Notes: a model not told the origin generated them from the letters alone. Shown: positions 43,901 through 51,582, counted from the first letter of the stretch. The stretch is 64,000 nucleotides of DNA from Pelagibacteraceae bacterium AG-337-G04 (GCA_003282205.1 QBZW01000005.1:1-64000), one strand, 5' to 3'. Made by a program: numbers and translations.

Positions 43901-44380
43901 TATTTCAAATTGATGGCATACAAAGATGAGTATGAAGTATCAAGATTAATGACAAATAAAAAATTTGTAGATGATATAAACAAAAACTTTGAAGGTGACT
44001 TTAATTACAACTTTTATTTAGCTCCACCAATATTCAGCAAAAAAAGCAAAGTAGATGGTAAATTACTCAAAATAAAATTTGGTGGTTGGTTATTTACTGT
44101 ATTCAAATTACTTTCAAAATTTAAATTTTTGAGAGGTACAAAGCTTGATCCATTTGGTTATTTAAAAGAGAGAAAAAAAGAGAGAGAATTGATAAGAGAC
44201 TACAAGCAAATTATTAATAATATAGGAGCAAAAATAAACAAATCAAACTATGAAACGGCAGTTAAAATAGCATCGATACCTGATCAAATTAGAGGTTTTG
44301 GACATGTTAAGGAAAAGAATATAAAAGAAGCTATAACCTACAGAACTGATTTACTAAATTCTTTTCATGAAAACACTTAG
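40961..44380 (+). CDS. Indolepyruvate ferredoxin oxidoreductase, fused subunits
   Basis: This enzyme oxidatively decarboxylates aryl- or branched 2-keto acids to acyl-CoA with ferredoxin. The 1139-aa protein fuses what are IorA and IorB in archaea. An alpha/pyrimidine domain (SGYRGSPLGGYDQQ) is followed by a ThDP-binding domain with GSEGATWVGE and NMGDGTYIHSG. A ferredoxin-like motif CEGCGDCGIQSNC follows at about residue 627, then a gamma domain from about 713 (AGIGGTGVVTIGAVL). The long single chain with one short iron-sulfur region is the proteobacterial form. The start is GTG. Its 3' end overlaps the EamA transporter gene by 14 bases. Confidence 0.9.
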   Translation: MDIKLEDKYKLSEGTRFLTGSQALVRVPIVQARRDKSKNINTACYISGYRGSPLGGYDQQILKNKKYLNENNIFFQPGINEELAATSLWGTQQINLRKKDRYDGVFGIWYGKGPGVDRAGDALKHVNLAGTSKFGGVIALMGDDHICESSTTSHQSEFAMIDAMIPFFNPSGVQEILDYGIIGIELSRKSGCWVGIKCVHDNVSSGATIDLDENRIKLFDISSDNYPTEGLNIRLKDTAQEKEYRLHHYKIKYVKEFCKINNLNKIIFDSENPKVGIISTGKSFLDTKLGLEKIGIYEDIANQVGIKFLKIAMPWPLEETVIEKFSENLEKIIVVEEKRSIIETQVKEILFNKNLNIKVVGKNDENNNDLFVSSGALDPGEIGLKIFEIINYLKLPDEVHYLSKKLKSLKEKTNSNISLKRVPHFCSGCPHNTSTRIPEGSRAITGISCAYLVEHMERDNEGFSQMGSEGATWVGESVFSNTDHVFQNMGDGTYIHSGILSIRHAIAAKTKMTFKILYNDAVALTGGQELDGLPTVARVSKQLEAEGVEEIAIITDEIEKYSDRRGFAGNSKVYDRKDIIDVQIELSKISGTTVIIYDQTCAAEKRRRRKKGILEEPKKKIFINKDLCEGCGDCGIQSNCVSIAPVETEYGRKRQIDQSSCNKDYTCVDGFCPSFVSLEGDIRLKKNYDDNLINKINSKIDDPILPQINKSFGIMIAGIGGTGVVTIGAVLATAAQIDGKGSGVLDMTGLAQKGGAVKSFLRIFEKPKDVGAIRLSYGDTNLLLGFDLLVSNDLEIIKTLDKKISKLIINTDEVMPGDFTRDKNFYLPFDEMRNNLINTAGQENIKFISSNKITSKILGNSILSNMFNVGVAYQAGLIPISASSIEKAIELNGASVKDNIDAFRFGRHYENLKDEVTHIIKDEPELLESFEAKYQNRFKFLENYQNIKYAKKFENLVSYARKIDKNIGNGSQFSTAVLKNYFKLMAYKDEYEVSRLMTNKKFVDDINKNFEGDFNYNFYLAPPIFSKKSKVDGKLLKIKFGGWLFTVFKLLSKFKFLRGTKLDPFGYLKERKKERELIRDYKQIINNIGAKINKSNYETAVKIASIPDQIRGFGHVKEKNIKEAITYRTDLLNSFHENT

Positions 44381-45272
44381 TCCACTATATTTAGCCTCTT
44401 TCTATTTGATTCTGGCATGTTTATTCTGGGCTGGTAATTTTATTGTGGGTAAAGCTGCAAGTATTATAGATATTCCTCCGATATCTTTAAATTTTTATAG
44501 ATGGTTTTTGGCTTGGTTAGTTTTACTGCCATTTACTTATAAAGAGTTATTAAATAGCAGAAAAATTATATTTGATAATATATTTTTATTTTCACTGTTA
44601 GGAATTTTAGCTGTAACAGTTTTTAATTCAGCTCTTTTTTACTCACTGAGACACACACAAGTTATTACTGGATTGCTTATGATCTCAACAGTTCCAGTTA
44701 TGATTATATTATTTTCATCTTTACTTAGAATAGAGAAAACAAATTCATTTCAAATTATAGGTGTAATTCTTTCTCTTACAGGTGTCTTGTTTATTATAAC
44801 TAAAGCAAATTTAAATAATTTATTAAATTTATCATTTAACAAAGGAGACATTTTTGCATTAATTGCAATGTTTGCATGGTCACTTTATTCAGCGCTTTTG
44901 AAAAAAAAGGATTTTAATCTATCTCCAATTTCTCTATTGCATGTCGTTATAACTTTTGGAGTAATTTTTCTTATTCCAATGTATTTTATAGATTATAGTT
45001 TGGGTAGTGTAATTAAATTACAATCCTCTTTTTATTTAGTTTTATTTTATGTTGTTTTTTTTCCTGGTCTGATCTCATTTTTGTTTTGGATAAAAGGCGT
45101 GAAACTCATTGGAGCAAATAGATCTGGTGTTTTTCTTCATTTGATGCCAATTCTAGGTGCAATTATGGCTATGATAATTTTCAATGAAAATATTTTATTT
45201 TATCATTTCTTAGGTGCAATTTTCATAATTGCTGGTATTACAATCTCGAACAAAAAAACTCAAAATGCTTAA
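44367..45272 (+). CDS. EamA/DMT-family transporter
   Basis: This is a drug/metabolite-superfamily permease with ten predicted membrane segments and two EamA repeats (first about residues 8-140, second about 155-295). FWAGNFIVGKAA near the N terminus and a late NRSGVFLHLMPILGAIMAMI are typical. It overlaps the oxidoreductase gene upstream by 14 bases and the hydroxyacid dehydrogenase downstream by eight, so it belongs to the same operon. It may export an amino acid or a by-product; the substrate is unknown. Confidence 0.88.
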   Translation: MKTLSPLYLASFYLILACLFWAGNFIVGKAASIIDIPPISLNFYRWFLAWLVLLPFTYKELLNSRKIIFDNIFLFSLLGILAVTVFNSALFYSLRHTQVITGLLMISTVPVMIILFSSLLRIEKTNSFQIIGVILSLTGVLFIITKANLNNLLNLSFNKGDIFALIAMFAWSLYSALLKKKDFNLSPISLLHVVITFGVIFLIPMYFIDYSLGSVIKLQSSFYLVLFYVVFFPGLISFLFWIKGVKLIGANRSGVFLHLMPILGAIMAMIIFNENILFYHFLGAIFIIAGITISNKKTQNA

Positions 45273-46215
45273 GGTAGCCATTTTAGACGATTATCAAAAC
45301 GTTGCTCAAGAATTTATAGATTTAAAAAATCTCTCATCAAAGTTTGATATTGAGATTTATAGTGAACCTTTTGAAAATGAAGATGACGCTATTGAAAAAT
45401 TAGAACAATTCGAAGCCTTACTTATTATGAGAGAAAGAACTTTAATAAGTTCAAATCTCATTAAAAATTTAAAAAAACTTAAATATATTTCAACAAGTGG
45501 AATGAGAAATAAAGCAATAGATCTAGACGCAGCTAAAAAAGCAAAAATTATTGTTACTGGAACTGAGATAAATTCAAATCCAACTTGTGAGTTAACATGG
45601 GCTTTAATCTTAGGTCTAGCAAGGAATATTAAAGTTGAGGTTGATAATATGTATCAAGGGTATTGGCAGACAACGGTAGGCATTGAATTAAAAGGTAAAA
45701 TTTTAGGACTTATTGGCCTAGGAAAAGTTGGATTTCAGGTTGCTAAAATAGGAAAAGCTTTTGGCATGCAAGTTATGGCATGGAGTGAAAACTTAAGTTT
45801 AGATAAATGTAAAGAACTTGATGTTTTGCCATCTAGTAAAGAGGATCTTATTCAAAACTCTGACTTTATATCAATTCATGTTCAAGGAGGAGAAAGATAC
45901 AAGGATTGTATAAAGCTTGCAGAATTTGATAAAATGAAAAAAACTTCTTTTTTAATTAATACTTCTAGAGGTCCAATTGTAAACGAAGACGATTTAATAA
46001 TAGCCCTATCAACTAACTTAATCGCTGGTGCTGGTATCGATGTTTATGATAAAGAACCTCTACCAAGTGGTCACAAATTAAGATTTGTCCCTAACGCACT
46101 TTTGCTTCCACATGTAGGATATGTTACAGCTGAAAATTATTCTATTTTCTATACCCAAATGATTGAAAATTTAGAAGCTTGTGTTGCTGGTAAGCCCATT
46201 CGAGAAATAAAGTAA
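45265..46215 (+). CDS. D-isomer-specific 2-hydroxyacid dehydrogenase
   Basis: This NAD(P)-dependent dehydrogenase interconverts 2-oxo acids and 2-hydroxy acids. From the ATG at 45265 the protein has about 316 aa. The open frame extends 36 bases further upstream into the EamA gene, but the catalytic domain begins at MLKVAILDDYQNV. It has the nucleotide motif GLIGLGKVGFQVAKIGKAFGMQV, the Arg-containing INTSRGPIVNEDDLI, Glu in DVYDKEPLP, and the catalytic His in LLPHVGY. Substrate unknown; the neighbours point to 2-oxo acids from amino acids. Confidence 0.88.
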   Translation: MLKVAILDDYQNVAQEFIDLKNLSSKFDIEIYSEPFENEDDAIEKLEQFEALLIMRERTLISSNLIKNLKKLKYISTSGMRNKAIDLDAAKKAKIIVTGTEINSNPTCELTWALILGLARNIKVEVDNMYQGYWQTTVGIELKGKILGLIGLGKVGFQVAKIGKAFGMQVMAWSENLSLDKCKELDVLPSSKEDLIQNSDFISIHVQGGERYKDCIKLAEFDKMKKTSFLINTSRGPIVNEDDLIIALSTNLIAGAGIDVYDKEPLPSGHKLRFVPNALLLPHVGYVTAENYSIFYTQMIENLEACVAGKPIREIK

Positions 46216-46216
46216 A

Positions 46217-47122
46217 GTGGAATTCCCAGTTGTAAATCACCCTGATTATGAAGCTAAAATTGGAGATGATCATAAGTTTCCAATTAAAAAATTTGGTGAA
46301 TTGGCAAAATATCTAAAAAAACAAAAAATTGTTAAAGAATTTCACATTCCTAAAGAATGTTCAGTAGATACTTTAACTCAAGTACATTCAATAAATTATG
46401 TAAATAAAATTAAAAATAAAACTTTAGAAAAAGAAAAAGTTAAAAAAATTGGATTTCCATTAGTTGATAGTGTTGTTAGAAGATCTTTAGTTGCAACTGG
46501 AGGAACTGTGCTTGCTTCAAAACTTGCATTAAATTTTGGCATTGCTTGTAATACTGCAGGCGGCAGTCACCATGCAAGTTATGACGAAGGTGCAGGTTTT
46601 TGTGTTTTTAATGATGTGGCAGTTGGTGCAAAATATTTAACATCAAGAGGCTTAGCGCAAAAAATTTTAATTGTTGATTTAGATGTACATCAAGGAAATG
46701 GAAACTCAGATATATTTAAAAATGATAGTAATGTTTTTACTTTTAGTATGCATTCTAAGGTTAATTATCCACCAATAAAATCCTCAAGTGATCTTGATGT
46801 TGAGCTTGAGCAAAATATGGAGGATAACGAATATTTAGATATTCTTGAATTTAATCTAAAAAATTTAATTAATTATGAGTTTGACTTTGTATTTTATATA
46901 GCTGGAGTTGATATTCACAAAAATGATAGATTGGGCAAACTAAACATAACAGAGGAAGGTATAGAAAAAAGAGATCAATTAGTTATTAGAAGTTTTTATC
47001 AAAAAAAAATACCAGTTTGCGGTGTCCTAGGAGGCGGATATAATAAAGATTTTGATAAACTTGTTGAATTACACTCAAGTTTACATAAAAATTGCAGAAA
47101 AATTCTTAATGAAAAAAATTAA
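46217..47122 (+). CDS. Histone deacetylase-family amidohydrolase
   Basis: This is a zinc amidohydrolase of the arginase/HDAC fold; bacterial members act on acetylpolyamines or other acylated amines. The 301-aa protein has the tandem His pair GGSHHAS (118-119), zinc ligands in VDLDVHQGNG (Asp156, His158), a third acidic ligand in AGVDIHKNDRLG, and the C-terminal GGGY. All catalytic positions are present. The start is GTG two bases after the dehydrogenase stop. Its 3' end overlaps msrB by 14 bases. The substrate is not predictable. Confidence 0.9.
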   Translation: MEFPVVNHPDYEAKIGDDHKFPIKKFGELAKYLKKQKIVKEFHIPKECSVDTLTQVHSINYVNKIKNKTLEKEKVKKIGFPLVDSVVRRSLVATGGTVLASKLALNFGIACNTAGGSHHASYDEGAGFCVFNDVAVGAKYLTSRGLAQKILIVDLDVHQGNGNSDIFKNDSNVFTFSMHSKVNYPPIKSSSDLDVELEQNMEDNEYLDILEFNLKNLINYEFDFVFYIAGVDIHKNDRLGKLNITEEGIEKRDQLVIRSFYQKKIPVCGVLGGGYNKDFDKLVELHSSLHKNCRKILNEKN

Positions 47123-47480
47123 TCCTAATTTATCAAATACGCAGAACAAAATTTTATTTGAGGAGGGTACGGAACCACCAGGCTCCAGTGAATTAAATTA
47201 TGAAAAAAGAGATGGTACTTATCATTGTGCTAATTGTGGAGTAAAATTGTTTGACTCTAATACTAAATACGAAAGTGGATCTGGTTGGCCTTCGTTCTAC
47301 GAGTCTTTACCTGAGGCGTTTGAAACTACTACTGACTATCACATCGGTTATGCTAGAACAGAGTATCATTGTAAGAACTGTGGAGGTCATCATGGCCATA
47401 TATTTGATGATGGCCCAAAACCTACAGGCAAAAGATATTGCAATAATGGTGTATGCTTGGTTTTTAAACCAAGTGAATAA
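47109..47480 (+). CDS. msrB: Peptide methionine-(R)-S-oxide reductase
   Basis: MsrB reduces methionine-R-sulfoxide in oxidised proteins. The 123-aa protein (start at 47109; the open frame reaches 47052 but only inside the HDAC gene) has zinc cysteines in CANC (40, 43) and CKNC (88, 91), the active-site SGSGWPSFYE, HHGHIFDDGP, and catalytic Cys111 in KRYCNNG. It begins inside the end of the HDAC gene. Most of this gene, from base 47127, is the left end of a tandem duplication whose second, broken copy lies at 49531-49892. Confidence 0.95.
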   Translation: MKKINPNLSNTQNKILFEEGTEPPGSSELNYEKRDGTYHCANCGVKLFDSNTKYESGSGWPSFYESLPEAFETTTDYHIGYARTEYHCKNCGGHHGHIFDDGPKPTGKRYCNNGVCLVFKPSE

Positions 47481-47575
47481 TTAATTAAAAAAACTATATT
47501 TTATAAAAAAAATATGTTCATATTAGGTTTTTTTAATAACTAAAATAAAATACTTTATATATTTTAAAAATCTTT

Positions 47576-48451
47576 ATGAATAAAATAATTATAGTTCTTT
47601 TATCATTACTGTTTAGCACTTTTGTATGGGCAGATGAGAATGTCAAAAGTATGAAAAGTTTAGCTCTTAACTATGGTTCTGGTGGAGCTGAAAATTTTAT
47701 TTCAAACCTTATTGAAGGTGAGGGTGATACAGAGGTAAGCCTAGAATTAAGAGAAAATTATAAACCAGATTTTAGTATACTGGCTGTTAGAGAAATTGAA
47801 AAAACAAATAATGGAAACTACTTTGTACAATTTTCCCTTTTTAATACAGAAAAGAATAATGATGAGAGACTAGGAACTAATTTAGGATTCGGAAAAAGAT
47901 CTTTAAGTGATGATAAAACTTTAATGACAGGTTTTAATTTTTTTTTTGATTATGATAACGAAGGTAATGCAAGATCAAGTTTGGGATTTGAGGCTAGAAG
48001 TGCTGCTTTAGAATTTATATTTAATCAATATTTTGGTATTGATGATGCCTCAAATGAAAAAGTACTTGATGGATATGATATTAATCTAGCATCTCAAGTT
48101 CCTTATATGCATTGGGCAGATATTTTCATAAATAAATATGAATGGGAGGGCCGAGATAGAGATGATATTAAAGGAACAAAGATTGGGTCAGATTTACTTT
48201 TAAGTCCCACTTTTAACTTAGAATTAGCATATGACGATAAAGATAAGGCAGGATTAGAAGATGAATGGTATGTGAATTTGATATTTGTTCATCCACCACG
48301 TAATGGAAGTTCACTTCAAGATGGTTTCATAAGTAAAATTGCCTTTAGCGATAAAAAAGATATGACTGATCAACTTTTAAGAAAAGTAAAGAGACAAAAT
48401 AAAATCATGGTTGAATTTGATAGTTCAGTAACAATATCAAGGTTAAATTAA
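47576..48451 (+). CDS. Inverse-autotransporter-like outer-membrane beta-barrel, copy 1 (no passenger)
   Basis: This 291-aa protein has a signal peptide, probably cut after FVWA at about residue 19. The rest reads like the intimin/invasin beta domain: a strand rich in paired aromatics, NLGFGKRSLSDDKTLMTGFN, FFDYDNEGNARSSLGFEARS, LDGYDINLASQVPYMHWA, YEWEG, and the closing strand KRQNKIMVEF. In known inverse autotransporters this last motif is followed by linker and passenger; here only ten residues follow. It is therefore a stand-alone barrel. The secreted protein gene begins at the next base. Paralogue of 49936-50772. Family call by pattern reading only; role unknown. Confidence 0.7.
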   Translation: MNKIIIVLLSLLFSTFVWADENVKSMKSLALNYGSGGAENFISNLIEGEGDTEVSLELRENYKPDFSILAVREIEKTNNGNYFVQFSLFNTEKNNDERLGTNLGFGKRSLSDDKTLMTGFNFFFDYDNEGNARSSLGFEARSAALEFIFNQYFGIDDASNEKVLDGYDINLASQVPYMHWADIFINKYEWEGRDRDDIKGTKIGSDLLLSPTFNLELAYDDKDKAGLEDEWYVNLIFVHPPRNGSSLQDGFISKIAFSDKKDMTDQLLRKVKRQNKIMVEFDSSVTISRLN

Positions 48452-49339
48452 ATGAAAAAAATAATTTATTTTATTTTTTTATATTTAATTTCATTTCAAA
48501 GTTACAGTAATGCAGCTTCAGGAACAGGAAATGCAGAAGTTTTAAAAGTAACCATGAAAAAAATAGAGCTTTGTACCGGATATCAAGGTGGAGATTTTGC
48601 TGATGTATTAACTGATGCCTTCTGTAATAATCCAGTTGTTATTGGTAGTGGAGACCAGGTGGTTGATATAGCAGGAGTAAATGCAGGTGCAGCTGCTGCA
48701 TCATATGGTAATCCGGCTGTACTGCCGTTAGGTGAAACTTACACTCATCTGAGAGTAACAATCGATAAAAAATTTACTATTAAAAGTGGAACCATAGATA
48801 CCGGAGGTACAAACAAAACCGATCAATGTATGACAAAAGCAATAGATGATAGTTTTTATCCAAACAATGAAAGTCAAGATAAATATACTCACAGAATAGT
48901 TGTTGCAGAAGAAGGGAACAGTGGAACTGCAGAGGAGATGAATGTATATTTTACAAATGGTGCCCCTACGTCTACTCATGATAACACTGGAACTTATACA
49001 CAATGTTTTAACGAGGATGCTTGCTCTCAGAAAAATCCTAATTGGTGGAGAACCTGGCTTGATACAGAAGCTGGGCTTGTAAATAATGGAGATTCACAAA
49101 TTGCGCAATCAATTCATCAAGCATCAATTGCTACTGATGATTTTATTTTAGTTTATGAGTTAACAAACCCCTATACTGTTACTATGACACCCCCAGAAAT
49201 TGATATAGCTTTTGGAACCCAAAACGCCATAGGTGCCGAAGAAGTTTGTAATAGTAATGGAAGTAATTGCACAGGTCAAACCGATGGTATGTGTTCTTTT
49301 TACGTAGCTGATGTTGCAGTTCAGATTACAATAAGATAA
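48452..49339 (+). CDS. Secreted cysteine-containing protein, unknown family, copy 1
   Basis: This 295-aa protein has a signal peptide (cut near SNA at about residue 21) and no other membrane segment. The mature part is rich in Gly, Thr and Asn, has several cysteines (ELCTG, DAFCNN, DQCMTK, TQCFNEDAC, EVCNSNGSNC, GMCSF) and ends in alternating hydrophobic residues, VAVQITIR, suggesting beta structure. It is paralogous to the product of 50775-51533 (shared ELCTG/EMCTG, YGNPAVLPLGETYTHL, NPYTVTM, DIAFGTQN). It follows the barrel gene with no gap. I do not recognise the family. Periplasmic, surface or released location are all possible. Confidence 0.8.
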   Translation: MKKIIYFIFLYLISFQSYSNAASGTGNAEVLKVTMKKIELCTGYQGGDFADVLTDAFCNNPVVIGSGDQVVDIAGVNAGAAAASYGNPAVLPLGETYTHLRVTIDKKFTIKSGTIDTGGTNKTDQCMTKAIDDSFYPNNESQDKYTHRIVVAEEGNSGTAEEMNVYFTNGAPTSTHDNTGTYTQCFNEDACSQKNPNWWRTWLDTEAGLVNNGDSQIAQSIHQASIATDDFILVYELTNPYTVTMTPPEIDIAFGTQNAIGAEEVCNSNGSNCTGQTDGMCSFYVADVAVQITIR

Positions 49340-49346
49340 TCTCTTG

Positions 49347-49530
49347 ATGATTGGTGATGAGTCTCATCAAATTAAATTAAACAAAGAAAATCTTAGAAAA
49401 AAATCAAAAAATTATAACGATAACTTTTAAAATAAAGAAAATTTTATAAGAGAAGAAGTTTATGAAATTACAAAATTAAAACAAAATTCAGAGAGCATTA
49501 TCCCCGAAATTAGTTTTAATAAACTATCCA
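49347..49530 (+). pseudogene. 5' fragment of a DUF1479 gene, with premature stop
   Basis: From an ATG at 49347 the frame gives a sequence matching residues 10-56 of the intact DUF1479 protein at 51583 (NLRKKSKNYNDNF, stop, then REEVYEITKLKQNSE and IIPEISFNKLSK). An in-frame TAA at 49428-49430 stands where the intact gene has CAA. After about codon 61 homology to DUF1479 ends and msrB homology begins. The fragment lies seven bases after secreted-protein gene 1, so it occupies the same place as the intact gene after copy 2. Confidence 0.88.
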
Positions 49531-49892
49531 AATTTATCTAATTCACAGAACAAAATTTTATTAGAAGAGAGAACTGAACCCCCAGGTTCAAGTAAATTAA
49601 ATAATGAAAAAAGAGAAAGTGCCTATCACTGCGCTAACTGTGGAGTATAATTTTTGAATCTAATACTAAATACGAAAGTGGATCAGGCAGGCCTTTATTC
49701 TATGAATCTTTGCCCGATGCATTTGAAACTATGACAGATTATCACATTAGTTGTGACAGAACAGAGTATCATTGTGAGAACTGTGGAGGTCATCATGGCC
49801 ATATATTTGATGATGGCCCAAAACCTACAGGCAAAAGATATTGCAACAATGGAGTATGTTTAATTTTCAAGCCAAAACATGTAAAGGGGTAA
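49531..49892 (+). pseudogene. msrB: Broken msrB copy
   Basis: Homologous to msrB from its codon 7 onward and without that gene's start. The first part reads NLSNSQNKILLEERTEPPGSS up to YHCANCGV, then a TAA. A one-base deletion at about 49650 shifts the frame, and the rest, SNTKYESGSG to the end, is open to 49892. The active-site Trp in SGSGWPSF is Arg here (SGSGRPLF), and catalytic Cys in KRYCNNG remains. A short frame from 49710 could be translated but would lack the first zinc pair and the active-site Trp. Clearly nonfunctional as MsrB. Confidence 0.93.
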
Positions 49893-49935
49893 TAAAAAAC
49901 TTGTTCTTAATGGGTTTATTTTGTAAGTATTTATT

Positions 49936-50772
49936 ATGAGAAAAATTTTATTTTTTTTGACACTTATGCTTTTTGCTACTGGATTAAAAGCTGATGTTTC
50001 AGAAAATATTTCAGCGTATTTATCCAATCTTGTCCCAGGTGAGGGTGATACAGAAGTAAGTATTGATTTACGTGAGAACTATAAACCTGATTATAGTATT
50101 CTTGCTGTTAGAGAAATTGAAAAAACAGATAATGGTAATTATTTTACTCAACTTTCATTATTTAATACTGAAAAAGATAATGATGAAAGAATAGTTGCAA
50201 ATTTAGGAATTGGTAAAAGAATTTTAAGCGAAGATAAAACATTGCTTACAGGATTTAATGCTTTTATTGATTACGATGATAACGACAACGCAAGAACAAG
50301 TATAGGATTTGAAATGAGAAGTGCAGTCCTTGAATTAACATATAACAAATACATCAGACTAGATGATGGAGATAAAGAAAAAGTTTTAGACGGATATGAT
50401 CTAAGACTAGACTCTCAAATACCATACATGCACTGGGCAAAAGTATTTATTAATTCATATGAATGGGATGGAAGAGATAGAACAGATATTAAAGGTATGC
50501 AGATTGGATCAGATCTTACATTATCTCCTAGTTTACAATTTGAATTTTCACATGATGACAAAGATTTAGCAGGGCTAGAAGATGAATGGTCAGCGCAGTT
50601 AACTTTTGTGCATCCTCCTAGAAAAGGACCAACATTACAAGACGGTTTTTTAAGTTCTTCAGCCTTTAGTGAAAGTAGAGATATGTCTGATAGTTTACTT
50701 ACAAAAGTTAAGAGAGATAACAAAATTTTTGTAGAATTTTCTGGGAAAACTACAATATCGAGGGCTGACTAA
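49936..50772 (+). CDS. Inverse-autotransporter-like outer-membrane beta-barrel, copy 2 (no passenger)
   Basis: This 278-aa protein has a signal peptide cut after LKA at about residue 20 and the same barrel pattern as copy 1: GEGDTEVSIDLRENYKPDYS, NLGIGKRILSEDKTLLTGFN, FIDYDDNDNARTSIGFEMRS, LDGYDLRLDSQIPYMHWA, YEWDG and the closing KRDNKIFVEF, followed by ten residues. It lacks about 13 residues present after the signal peptide in copy 1. Nucleotide differences are spread over all codon positions while protein motifs hold, so both copies have been under selection. The next gene starts two bases later. Confidence 0.7.
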   Translation: MRKILFFLTLMLFATGLKADVSENISAYLSNLVPGEGDTEVSIDLRENYKPDYSILAVREIEKTDNGNYFTQLSLFNTEKDNDERIVANLGIGKRILSEDKTLLTGFNAFIDYDDNDNARTSIGFEMRSAVLELTYNKYIRLDDGDKEKVLDGYDLRLDSQIPYMHWAKVFINSYEWDGRDRTDIKGMQIGSDLTLSPSLQFEFSHDDKDLAGLEDEWSAQLTFVHPPRKGPTLQDGFLSSSAFSESRDMSDSLLTKVKRDNKIFVEFSGKTTISRAD

Positions 50773-50774
50773 TA

Positions 50775-51533
50775 ATGTTTAAAATTTTTAAATTTGTAAT
50801 TACTTTGTTTTTAATAGGTTTTTATTACAACTCTTTACAAGCAGCAAATTTTACTCCAAGCACATATATCGTAACGATCCAACAGGTAGAAATGTGTACA
50901 GGTACAGATGGTTCAGGTTCATGTGAAAATGCAAAAGTAGTTGGAAACGCAACAGAAGAAATGGATATTGCAAGTGTTGATATATTGGCTGTTGTGTCTG
51001 AATACGGTTCACCAGCTATTTTAGAAGTTGGCACTACTTATACACATATGAAAACAACTATGTTACGAACTATTCAAATGACAGGTACAGCAGATGATGG
51101 AGGTGTCACTTGTAATACAGCAGCAGTCACAGATGATAATTATCCAGGAACTGAGGCCGATCAAAAATATTCTCATATTCCTGTAATTAATAATGGTCAA
51201 ACTATGGCTCTCACTGAAGTTAGAATGCAAAATGAGTCCGTAACAAAATGCTTAAACAACGATTGTACCACAACTGAAACAGATAGTTCATGGATGAGTT
51301 ATGGAGCAAAAGATGAAGGAGCTTTATATGCAATACATAATGCTATATCAGGAGACTCAATGATACTAATTCATGCATTAACAAAACCCTATACAGTAAC
51401 GTTAGACACGCCATCATTAGATATGGCTTTTGGTACAGAAAATGTAGGTCAGGTGTTTGCAATAGATACGGGTGGAACGAAATATTGTAGATTTGATGCA
51501 TTAGAGCCATCAGTTTCAATTACGATTGAATAA
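50775..51533 (+). CDS. Secreted cysteine-containing protein, unknown family, copy 2
   Basis: This 252-aa protein has a signal peptide ending near LQA (about residue 23). The mature part shares with copy 1 the blocks QQVEMCTG, EYGSPAILEVGTTYTHM, KPYTVTLDTP and MAFGTEN, but is about 40 residues shorter and has fewer cysteines (EMCTG, GSCEN, VTCNT, KCLNNDC, YCRF). It ends PSVSITIE, again beta-like. Same position relative to the barrel gene as copy 1. The fixed pairing in both units is the main hint that the barrel and this protein work together. Function unknown. Confidence 0.8.
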   Translation: MFKIFKFVITLFLIGFYYNSLQAANFTPSTYIVTIQQVEMCTGTDGSGSCENAKVVGNATEEMDIASVDILAVVSEYGSPAILEVGTTYTHMKTTMLRTIQMTGTADDGGVTCNTAAVTDDNYPGTEADQKYSHIPVINNGQTMALTEVRMQNESVTKCLNNDCTTTETDSSWMSYGAKDEGALYAIHNAISGDSMILIHALTKPYTVTLDTPSLDMAFGTENVGQVFAIDTGGTKYCRFDALEPSVSITIE

Positions 51534-51582
51534 AAAAATATATTTTCTCACATTTTTCCAGTTTAATATCTTATAATTAGAT

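Larger units (their letters stand above)
47127..49532 (+). repeat. Tandem duplication, left unit
   Basis: This unit runs from msrB codon 7 through barrel gene 1 and secreted-protein gene 1 to a fragment of the DUF1479 gene 5' end. It is followed directly by a second unit at 49531-51752 with the same order. The units have diverged, except for a 70-base identical stretch shared by the two msrB copies (47374-47443 and 49777-49846). The junction is where the DUF1479 fragment runs into the msrB fragment. Confidence 0.85.

Noticed and set aside
47052..47108. Upstream extension of the msrB frame (19 residues)
   Set aside because: It lies wholly in the HDAC-family gene and adds nothing resembling MsrB; the ATG at 47109 fits the family.
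47481..47575. A/T-rich gap before barrel gene 1 as a promoter
   Set aside because: Several TATA-like strings occur in almost pure A/T sequence; no -35/-10 pair stands out enough to be listed.
49710..49892. Short open frame of 60 residues that could be taken as a small MsrB-like gene
   Set aside because: It is the tail of the broken msrB copy and lacks the first zinc pair and the active-site region.
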